NCBI GenBank assembly: GCA_900554225.1
Contig: USGH01000062.1
Location: 1 to 11,541 of the forward strand
Length of the DNA stretch: 11,541 nucleotides
Direction of reading: 5' to 3'
DNA from: an uncultured Eubacteriales bacterium
Lineage (GTDB): Bacteria > Bacillota > Clostridia > Oscillospirales > CAG-272
Below the pieces are notes generated by a model that was not told the origin of the DNA, made no database searches, and saw only the letters and a program-made list of their open reading frames with translations. Position 1 is the first letter of the stretch. Every line of letters starts with the position of its first letter. Shown here piece after piece: positions 6,686 to 11,541 of the stretch. Both the position numbers and the translations under genes were made by a program.

Positions 6686-7540
6686 ATGCCGAACATAAAT
6701 ATCACGGTGCGGGAGAAGATCGCGCACACCATTACAGACACGTGTATTGTCTGCGGCAACTCGGACTATGTGGTGGTTTTTGATTTTGACGCGGAGTGGG
6801 ACGCGTATGAAGTGAAGACCGCGCGGTTCATCTGGGGCGGCACGTACACGGATGTGGCGTTCACGGGGAACGAATGCCCGGTGCCGGTGATACCGGACGC
6901 GATATCGGTGCTGGTTGGGGTATATGCCGGGGATCTGCACACCACGACTGCCGCGGCGATTGGGGTCCGGCGGTCGATATTGGGTGGAAATCCTGTTCCA
7001 GCTAAAGGCGAATTGCTTGGCTCGAATGAAATTGTGAGTGCAATCAGCACTTCAAACAAAGAACAGATTCAGGCACTCATGCAAATCGTAAACGGCGGAT
7101 ATGACAAGGTTCTGGCGGCAATCCATGATATGTTTGGAGAGACGGAGACTGTTCTGTGTACGGTGACACCTGCTGATATTCCGGAGGACAAGGTGCTGCT
7201 AAAGGAGCTGGAAGAGCCGATTGTCATGACGCGGAATGATTATCTCATTGAGAGAATCACCGAGAACGGTGTGACTAACGAATATGGTTATGAAAAATTG
7301 CAGCATGGCGTGTATGGCGGAAAAGTTTCCTTTGTTTTGATTGGTGTGAAACCTGCTGACGATGGTTCTAAGAATTTAGTACCGTTTAATGGGATTTGCA
7401 TCGATTTATCACAGATTCCGGATGGTACCACATTGGAGGTTGTGGAGGTCAGTGTTAAGAAAATCCCGATTGAGTATGTGGATACAACGGACATAGAAAA
7501 TGCAATTTACTCTATTGCAGACGAGGTTAATGATCTATGA
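6686..7540 (+). CDS. Phage tail-associated protein with swapped C-terminal part
   Basis: A 284-residue protein beginning at ATG 6686 behind GAGGAGGAGG (about 6668-6678). The first ~100 residues (NINITVREKIAHTITDTCIV, VVVFDFDAEWDAYEVKTARF, VPVIPDAISVLVGVYAGDLH, ending AIGVRRSILGG) are a beta-rich domain common in minor structural proteins of Firmicute phages, found next to fibre and baseplate genes. The remainder changes composition: it is encoded by markedly AT-richer DNA and shows a helix (EQIQALMQIVNGGYDKVLAAI) followed by beta strands (KVSFVLIGVKPA, TLEVVEVSVKKIPI). The gene ends in an ATGA overlap with the next start at 7537. Function beyond a structural role is not known. Confidence 0.65.
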   Translation: MPNINITVREKIAHTITDTCIVCGNSDYVVVFDFDAEWDAYEVKTARFIWGGTYTDVAFTGNECPVPVIPDAISVLVGVYAGDLHTTTAAAIGVRRSILGGNPVPAKGELLGSNEIVSAISTSNKEQIQALMQIVNGGYDKVLAAIHDMFGETETVLCTVTPADIPEDKVLLKELEEPIVMTRNDYLIERITENGVTNEYGYEKLQHGVYGGKVSFVLIGVKPADDGSKNLVPFNGICIDLSQIPDGTTLEVVEVSVKKIPIEYVDTTDIENAIYSIADEVNDL

Positions 7541-8265
7541 CGAATTCACTCACCGAAGCTTTTGACTACCTGAAAAATCAAATAAGTAGCATAGACAGAT
7601 TCAATTCTGCCTATGTCGAACCAGAGAATAACACAAGTATGTCCGATAAATTCGGAACCATAGAATTCAAAAATAGTGGTTCGGTATTCACAACAGCATC
7701 CATAAGCTTGAGTCTCATAATAAACCCCAAAGCAAAAAACGCCTACATTGATTGCTTACCGACCCAAATGAACTATGTGTGTTTAAGAAATGCTGATGGG
7801 GATAACATTGTGCATATTACATCGGGAACAGCGGTATCCAGCAGAATCACCCTCAATGGCGTCACATATTATATAGGTGTTTCTCTCGCACCCCGAACTT
7901 TAATACTACCTGCGCGATTTTACGGATCTGCAAGATTTGCAGCCCTCTCATTCTCTTTTTGTCGGGGGCTATATCTGAATCGTTATGGTACGAATTTTAT
8001 TGGTTCTGAGAGCTGGATCGTTGACTCTAACCACATAGATGAAGCATATGAAAACGCACCTGCGGTCGTTGATTTCGATTCCGGATACAATATGTCCCCT
8101 ATGTACCTGAATCGTTTGTATTTATCTACCAAAACATTCGCGAATCTGGCGAACAAGCTCGGCACGGTTACGGGCGGGAAACTGTATCTGGGTACGAAAA
8201 ATATAGACCGTATGACCACCGCGCAGAAAGACGCGATTACGGCTAAGGGATGGACGATTTATTGA
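7537..8265 (+). CDS. Tail-fibre-like protein with LRR-style C-terminal cap, AT-rich
   Basis: A 242-residue protein coupled to the preceding gene (ATG 7537 overlaps its TGA). The N terminus is a helix (LTEAFDYLKNQISSIDRF) and the rest is beta-rich. The last ~40 residues (NLANKLGTVTGGKLYLGTKN, then MTTAQKDAITAKGWTIY) resemble the C-terminal leucine-rich-repeat-like caps that end many phage fibre and surface proteins. Base composition is unusual: the line 7621-7680 has 21 G or C in 60, against 31 in 60 for 8161-8220 inside the cap. The AT-rich body between GC-richer conserved ends is what one expects of a recombining receptor-binding module. Role as host-binding protein is inferred. Confidence 0.6.
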   Translation: MTNSLTEAFDYLKNQISSIDRFNSAYVEPENNTSMSDKFGTIEFKNSGSVFTTASISLSLIINPKAKNAYIDCLPTQMNYVCLRNADGDNIVHITSGTAVSSRITLNGVTYYIGVSLAPRTLILPARFYGSARFAALSFSFCRGLYLNRYGTNFIGSESWIVDSNHIDEAYENAPAVVDFDSGYNMSPMYLNRLYLSTKTFANLANKLGTVTGGKLYLGTKNIDRMTTAQKDAITAKGWTIY

Positions 8266-8275
8266 GGTGGATAGC

Positions 8276-8320
8276 ATGAACATAACCATCATACCGAAAA
8301 ATAAGGAGGAACAATTATGA
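8276..8320 (+). CDS. Possible 14-residue leader ORF
   Basis: ATG 8276 follows GAGGTGG (8265-8271) at a reasonable spacing and opens a 14-codon frame, MNITIIPKNKEEQL, whose TGA (8318-8320) overlaps the ATG of the next gene at 8317. The 3' half of this ORF also provides the ribosome site of that gene. It may be a translated coupling peptide, or just chance; no function is claimed. Confidence 0.3.
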   Translation: MNITIIPKNKEEQL

Positions 8321-8559
8321 TCGCTGTGGAAGTAAAACAGATGGGTACACGCAAGTCTGATGGACGGAATATGGTACAGGCGTTGATCGTTGCGGACAGC
8401 ACGCCATCTCCGCTGCCAACGACAGGCGAGAACATTGTCGGGCTTGGTGCCGGGGACGTGTTCGCGCCGCTTTCGGTACTTTATGTGGTGGCGAACGTCA
8501 CGCCGAAGGTGTATATCGCAAATGAGTCCGGCGTATTCGTCGGGCAGAAAGACGCGTGA
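8317..8559 (+). CDS. Hypothetical 80-residue phage protein
   Basis: Starts at ATG 8317 with a near-perfect AAGGAGGA (8303-8310) six bases upstream. The protein (IAVEVKQMGTRKSDGRNMVQ at the start, FAPLSVLYVVANVTPKVYIA near the end) is mostly beta strands with a glycine- and proline-containing middle; there is no signal peptide, and the VLYVV run is too short to be a membrane span. It sits between the fibre-like gene and the DGR cassette and is GC-rich again. I do not recognise the family. Confidence 0.55.
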   Translation: MIAVEVKQMGTRKSDGRNMVQALIVADSTPSPLPTTGENIVGLGAGDVFAPLSVLYVVANVTPKVYIANESGVFVGQKDA

Positions 8560-8569
8560 GGCAGCGGAC

Positions 8570-8746
8570 ATGATTACACTGGAACGCATCTTCATAAGTC
8601 TGCTGCTGAACCGGAAGTCCGGTGGCGGTGGCAGTACCGTGTCGCTTGGAAATGTGCTCGTGCTGGTTGCCGATTTCTCAGACACGACGAGCCGTACCAT
8701 TTTGCATGGAGCGTATTATGGAACCAAACGTGCCATCGTTTCCTAA
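8570..8746 (+). CDS. Small hypothetical protein overlapping avd
   Basis: A 58-residue frame starting at ATG 8570 with GAGG (8558-8561) eight bases upstream, ten bases after the previous stop. It reads MITLERIFISLLLNRKSGGG, then STVSLGNVLVLVADFSDTTS, and ends YGTKRAIVS. The glycine-rich hinge behind a short hydrophobic start is typical of small phage structural or attachment peptides. Its last 29 bases overlap the avd start, whose ribosome site lies inside it, so it may couple translation of avd. Unrecognised; could be a truncated remnant of a larger gene. Confidence 0.45.
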   Translation: MITLERIFISLLLNRKSGGGGSTVSLGNVLVLVADFSDTTSRTILHGAYYGTKRAIVS

Positions 8747-9113
8747 ATCCGAATTTCGGATCCAGACGAAAGCAATGGATTTGGTAGATTACACGCTGCG
8801 GATCACAGAAAACACGAATTACTATCCGAAATGGACACGCTCCAACCTGGTGAAGTACATTCGTGATACCGCGGTGGAAATTCTCCAATCCATCATTTTC
8901 GCAAACTCTATCCGCGCGGGTGGTGTAGCACCGTGCCCGGAGAGAGCTGCCATGCAAGAAAAGGCTATTCGGTTGTGCTCGTACCTTGCGGCTCTGATTG
9001 ATCTCTCCGAGACATCCGGTCGCATTAACGCCCGCCAGCGTCAGTTTTGGGGCACCAAAGTCAACGATGTGAAAAACATGACGCGCGCCTGGGCTGACAA
9101 CGAGCACAAATAA
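8718..9113 (+). CDS. avd: DGR accessory variability protein, Avd-like
   Basis: A 131-residue, basic, all-helical protein. Helices can be read as MDLVDYTLRITENTNYYPKW, LVKYIRDTAVEILQSIIFAN, MQEKAIRLCSYLAALIDLSE and QFWGTKVNDVKNMTRAWADN: a four-helix bundle in the style of Avd and the 23S-rRNA intervening-sequence proteins. In the Bordetella phage DGR, Avd forms a pentamer that binds the reverse transcriptase and template RNA and is required for mutagenic homing; the same role is inferred. ATG 8718 is chosen over ATG 8706 because GGAG (8708-8711) lies six bases upstream of it. It is followed after 28 bases by the template repeat, a standard DGR arrangement. Confidence 0.88.
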   Translation: MEPNVPSFPKSEFRIQTKAMDLVDYTLRITENTNYYPKWTRSNLVKYIRDTAVEILQSIIFANSIRAGGVAPCPERAAMQEKAIRLCSYLAALIDLSETSGRINARQRQFWGTKVNDVKNMTRAWADNEHK

Positions 9114-9445
9114 AAATAGCAGCGAATGTCCTGTAGGATCCTGCTGTGAACGTGTGGACTCGCTCTCCCAGTTCTGCTTCAACGGTTTGCTACGTGAACA
9201 CGAATGGCAACCTCAACACGAACAGCCCCACGAACAACAACTCGGCGCGCCCCGATCTGCGAATCAGTGAAACCTATCAGCACTGCACCCGGTATTCAGG
9301 TATCGGGTGTTTTGGCTGTGAAGAGCATCGCAAAGGAGGACATTTGCTATCCTGACAAGGATGAATACACAGCGTCGTCTGCGTTGACTTCCAAAGCCAG
9401 CGCAGAAAAAGCGGCGTTCCCTCTTTTTTCCTATACCCTTATACA
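9114..9445 (+). ncRNA. DGR template RNA region (TR with flanks)
   Basis: The 332 bases between avd and the reverse transcriptase hold no credible protein but contain the template repeat. Flanks offer RNA structure: agcag/ctgct around an aggatcct palindrome just before the TR (9119-9145), and cacccg (9286-9291) with cgggtg (9304-9309) after it. In studied DGRs the RNA from the avd end through the spacer downstream of the TR is what the reverse transcriptase binds and self-primes on. A T-rich stretch ctcttttttcc (about 9421-9431) precedes the reverse transcriptase. Exact RNA ends cannot be read from the sequence. Confidence 0.65.
9142..9254 (+). repeat. DGR template repeat (TR)
   Basis: A 113-base repeat matching the VR at 10943-11055 with a constant offset of 1801 and no gaps. 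It contains 27 adenines. Ten adenines (9149, 9181, 9197, 9210, 9215, 9221, 9222, 9236, 9237, 9239) differ in the VR and no other base does. In the VR reading frame it carries eight AAC codons, which cannot become stop codons through adenine mutation. It ends in the GC-only run 9243-9254, the counterpart of the initiation-of-mutagenic-homing element. Confidence 0.97.
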
Positions 9446-10510
9446 ATGAAACTCTACGAAAAACTTTATCAACCAGAGGCACTGAACAAGGCTTTCAACC
9501 GCGCCATGCGTGGGCATCGCAACGAAACAGAACACGCCATGTATGAGGCGAACAAAATTGAGGCGATAGACTACATAAGCACATCGCTGATGCGCAGAAG
9601 CTATTCACCGCAACCGCTTCGCATGTTTGAGGTATTCGAGCCAAAGCGGAGAATTGTACAAGCTCCTTCCGTGATGGACAAGATCGTCCAGAACGCGCTT
9701 ATGGATGAGGTTCTGTACGACGCTCTCACGAAGCCGTTCATCCGCGACAGCTATTCCGGTATGAAAGGTTCCGGTACACACGATGGGCTGAATCGTCTGA
9801 AGCAGTTTATGGCGGAGGCATGGCAGAAACATGGTGCGGGTTGCTGGGTACTCAAGGCCGATGTGCATCACTTCTTTGACTCGATCAATCAGGAAGATGT
9901 AATGCGCCGCGCGAGCCGGTACATCAACGACGATGACGTTGTTGATCTGCTATGGAAGTACATCCGGCTTTGTCCGCGCGGGCTTCCGCTTGGGTTACGC
10001 ACCTCTCAGCCTTTGGCGAATCTTGAACTCTGCTGGATGGATCACATGATAAAAGAAAAATACCATTGCAAATGGTACGGACGCTATATGGACGACTTTT
10101 ATGTGATACAGCCGGACAAGGAATTTTTGAAGCAGCTGCGTCGGAACCTGGAAGCGGAACTCGCTGTGATCGATCTGAAGCTGAACAACAAAACGCAGAT
10201 CTTCCCTATCCGGCATGGGATCGATTTTCTTGGTTTTCGCACCTATGCGTCTGACAGCGGGAAAATCATCCGTCAGCTTCGACGGCAGAACAAAAAGAAC
10301 ATTGTGCGAAAAATCAGACACTACGCGCAGGAATATCGTGACAGCAAACTGTCTGCTGATAAATTACAGAGGCAGTATCAATCATGGAGAGCGCATGCCG
10401 GACACGGTAACTGCCGTAGTCTGATTATGGCGCACGACGCGGAAATCAAAAACATATTGAAAGGTGGTATGACAAATGAGTCAGCCGATTACCAATCTCG
10501 GCAAGGATGA
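9446..10510 (+). CDS. DGR reverse transcriptase
   Basis: A 354-residue reverse transcriptase of the DGR clade. Motifs in order: FEVFEPKRRIVQAPSVMDKI (61-80), SYSGMKGSGTHDGLNRLKQF (102-121), motif A KADVHHFFDSI (137-147) with catalytic D139, motif B LGLRTSQPLANLEL (182-195) with the DGR-type LG...SQ in place of the QG...SP of other retroelements, catalytic YMDD (214-217), and FLGFRTY (261-267). There is no endonuclease or maturase domain, as normal for DGRs. It copies the TR RNA into adenine-mutated cDNA that replaces the VR. No Shine-Dalgarno sequence precedes ATG 9446. The 3' end overlaps the target gene by 35 bases. All visible catalytic residues are intact. Confidence 0.97.
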   Translation: MKLYEKLYQPEALNKAFNRAMRGHRNETEHAMYEANKIEAIDYISTSLMRRSYSPQPLRMFEVFEPKRRIVQAPSVMDKIVQNALMDEVLYDALTKPFIRDSYSGMKGSGTHDGLNRLKQFMAEAWQKHGAGCWVLKADVHHFFDSINQEDVMRRASRYINDDDVVDLLWKYIRLCPRGLPLGLRTSQPLANLELCWMDHMIKEKYHCKWYGRYMDDFYVIQPDKEFLKQLRRNLEAELAVIDLKLNNKTQIFPIRHGIDFLGFRTYASDSGKIIRQLRRQNKKNIVRKIRHYAQEYRDSKLSADKLQRQYQSWRAHAGHGNCRSLIMAHDAEIKNILKGGMTNESADYQSRQG

Positions 10511-11447
10511 CCTGATATGTATCCGCGAGACAATCGCGGGGACGGAGACCGACGTACTGCTGAGAATCCTATGCACACCGGAGACAAACCCCTACGGCAA
10601 TTACTATTTCGTCGTTCGGGAGTACGCGACGGGAACAGGAGCGGGTGAGTCAAATTTCAGGTATAACAACTCAAATACTGAAGTAAACTACGAAAACTCA
10701 TTACTTGACCAATTCATGACCGGAGAGTATTCCGGAAGACTTAGCGCGGAAACGCTTGCCTGTATCGCAACTTCATCGGTTATCTGCTACAATTTAGCGG
10801 AAACTGCCAGCTATACGCTTGCGCGAAAGATTTTTGCATTATCAAACAAGGAACTGCACGGTGACTACTCCAATGACGAATCCGTCGATCTCGGATATTT
10901 CACAAATAACACCTCACGCATTACCAAAAATAAAGCTGGAAATGCTGTGCACGTGTGGACTCGCTCTCCCAGTTCTGCTTCTACGGTTTGCTACGTGTAC
11001 ACGAATGGCAGCCTCTACACGGTCAGCCCCACGAACTTCTACTCGGCGCGCCCCGCTTTCAATCTTCTCTCTTCTTGTCTTGTAGCTACCGTCGCCGTTG
11101 GCGACGGTAGCTACAACCTTATCACGAGCGCAGATATACCCGCTCGTAAAGCCGGGTTCACTTCGTCGCTCGGAGATACGGAGACACGCCCCGAACAAAT
11201 CAAGGTTGAGTGCGATACTGTGTGCGAGGGTACTCTTTCTGTTGCAGTTTGCAACAACTACAATGACGAAACACCTACATGGGAGTCTACCACGCTCGGT
11301 ACAACACATGATTTTGCGAATCAAACGAAAACTGCTGACAAATGGGGTGTGGGTGTCAAGATAGAGGCAGAAAGCGAAAGCAACATTATCCTGTATGAAC
11401 CTGTTGCACTTGTACTCTGCGAAGAGGCAAAGGAGGAAACCGCATGA
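10476..11447 (+). CDS. DGR variable target protein (C-type-lectin-like fold)
   Basis: A 323-residue protein starting at ATG 10476 with AGGTGG at 10462-10467. Residues 1 to about 200 look like the DUF6273 / C-type-lectin-like targets common in Firmicute DGRs: VVREYATGT, the N-glycine-rich middle, VHVWTRSPSSASTVCYV and the ending SARPAFNLLSS. The VR spans residues 156-194; mutated sites are 159 (N to H), 175 (Y), 179 (S), 181 (Y), 183 (V), 188 (F) and 189 (Y), with 187 unchanged. Unlike classical targets it does not end at the VR: about 125 further residues (TSADIPARKAGFTSSLGDTE onward, beta-rich) follow. No signal peptide is visible, consistent with a virion component; tail-tip display is inferred. 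It ends in an ATGA overlap with the next gene. Confidence 0.92.
   Translation: MSQPITNLGKDDLICIRETIAGTETDVLLRILCTPETNPYGNYYFVVREYATGTGAGESNFRYNNSNTEVNYENSLLDQFMTGEYSGRLSAETLACIATSSVICYNLAETASYTLARKIFALSNKELHGDYSNDESVDLGYFTNNTSRITKNKAGNAVHVWTRSPSSASTVCYVYTNGSLYTVSPTNFYSARPAFNLLSSCLVATVAVGDGSYNLITSADIPARKAGFTSSLGDTETRPEQIKVECDTVCEGTLSVAVCNNYNDETPTWESTTLGTTHDFANQTKTADKWGVGVKIEAESESNIILYEPVALVLCEEAKEETA
10943..11055 (+). repeat. DGR variable repeat (VR) inside the target gene
   Basis: Aligns ungapped with the TR; 103 of 113 bases match and every mismatch is at a template A (one A to C, seven A to T, two A to G). One further A to C at 11056 lies just past the matching block, after which homology stops. 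Codon effects: seven amino-acid replacements and one silent change (codon 169). The GC-only run at 11044-11055 matches the TR end exactly and is the probable homing initiation site. Confidence 0.97.
11080..11116 (+). promoter_or_regulatory. Perfect 17-bp inverted repeat downstream of VR (DGR target-recognition hairpin)
   Basis: ttgtagctaccgtcgcc (11080-11096) is the exact reverse complement of 11100-11116, with loop gtt. It lies 24 bases after the VR, within the coding sequence (residues 202-214, VATVAVGDGSYNL). DNA hairpins at this place are required for retargeting in the Bordetella phage DGR; this stem is longer than the 7-10 bp typical of that class. Confidence 0.85.
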
Positions 11448-11541
11448 GGCTGAACGAATATGTAAACAAACAACGCAAGAACCTTGAAGCGGAATCTCAG
11501 AAGTGCGAAACCGCACGTAATGTTCTTGCCGCCGCAACCGG
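11444..11541 (+). CDS. Hypothetical protein downstream of the DGR target (5' end only)
   Basis: ATG 11444 overlaps the target-gene stop (ATGA) and is preceded by AAAGGAGGAAA (about 11429-11439), so it is well placed for translation. The visible 32 residues (MRLNEYVNKQRKNLEAESQK, CETARNVLAAAT) are hydrophilic and helical. The frame is still open at the window edge. It could be a tail-fibre chaperone or a structural protein, but too little is visible to name it. Confidence 0.55.
   Translation, partial: MRLNEYVNKQRKNLEAESQKCETARNVLAAAT

Noticed and set aside
8390..8746. 118-codon frame starting inside the 8317 gene
   Set aside because: Only its last 58 codons, from ATG 8570, have a ribosome site; the upstream part is a shadow of the 8317 gene.
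9146..9355. A 69-codon open frame across the TR (beginning NVWTRSPSSA)
   Set aside because: It is the template repeat read in the target frame; downstream of 9254 it runs into unrelated residues and has no ribosome site, so it is not a gene.
9204..9449. Open frame upstream of the RT whose TGA overlaps ATG 9446
   Set aside because: The overlap suggests coupling, but the frame crosses the TR, has no usable start with a ribosome site and no protein-like pattern.

Overview
This window is the late structural region of a tailed (siphovirus-type) phage or prophage from what looks like a GC-rich Firmicute, probably a gut clostridium or Negativicute. The host guess is an inference from protein style (small head-tail and tail proteins, strong AAGGAGG-type ribosome sites); nothing in the window names the host. 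All genes read on the + strand in one dense block, mostly with 1-30 base overlaps or ATGA start/stop couplings. There is no integrase, terminase, lysis gene, tRNA or attachment site here.

Layout. Positions 1-2966 hold a conventional HK97-like head-to-tail series: the 3' end of the major capsid protein, head-tail connector, head-closure protein, HK97 gp10-like protein, tail terminator-like protein, major tail tube protein, and the tail assembly chaperone pair G and G-T. The pair carries a textbook -1 frameshift signal: the A AAA AAC heptamer at 2757-2763 followed by a 7-bp hairpin. The tape measure gene and distal tail protein that normally follow are absent. Instead there is a 234-base noncoding stretch (2967-3200) with two terminator-like hairpins. 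Positions 3201-6028 hold two small tail-associated genes and a large tail/receptor-binding protein with four 120-bp tandem repeats; the 5' end of the large gene is out of frame with, and overlaps, the gene before it, which looks like a deletion or frameshift scar. Positions 6050-8746 hold small accessory tail genes and a tail-fibre-like protein encoded in a conspicuously AT-richer block (about 7000-8150) that looks recombined in.

Positions 8718-11447 form a complete diversity-generating retroelement (DGR): an Avd-like accessory protein, a template repeat (TR, 9142-9254), a reverse transcriptase with the DGR-type LGLRTSQ motif and a YMDD active site, and a target gene with a C-type-lectin-like fold carrying the variable repeat (VR, 10943-11055). 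TR and VR align without gaps over 113 bases; all 10 mismatches are at template adenines and none falls at the 86 non-adenine positions. Seven of the eight AAC codons of the template have been rewritten in the target. A GC-only run ends both repeats, and a perfect 17-bp inverted repeat lies 24 bases past the VR inside the target gene. The element presumably diversifies a tail-tip or host-binding protein.

Taken together, the DGR (with its target downstream of the reverse transcriptase and an extra domain after the VR) is the main system of interest. The apparent loss of the tape measure gene upstream raises the question of whether this is an intact phage, a degraded prophage keeping a working DGR, or an assembly join.
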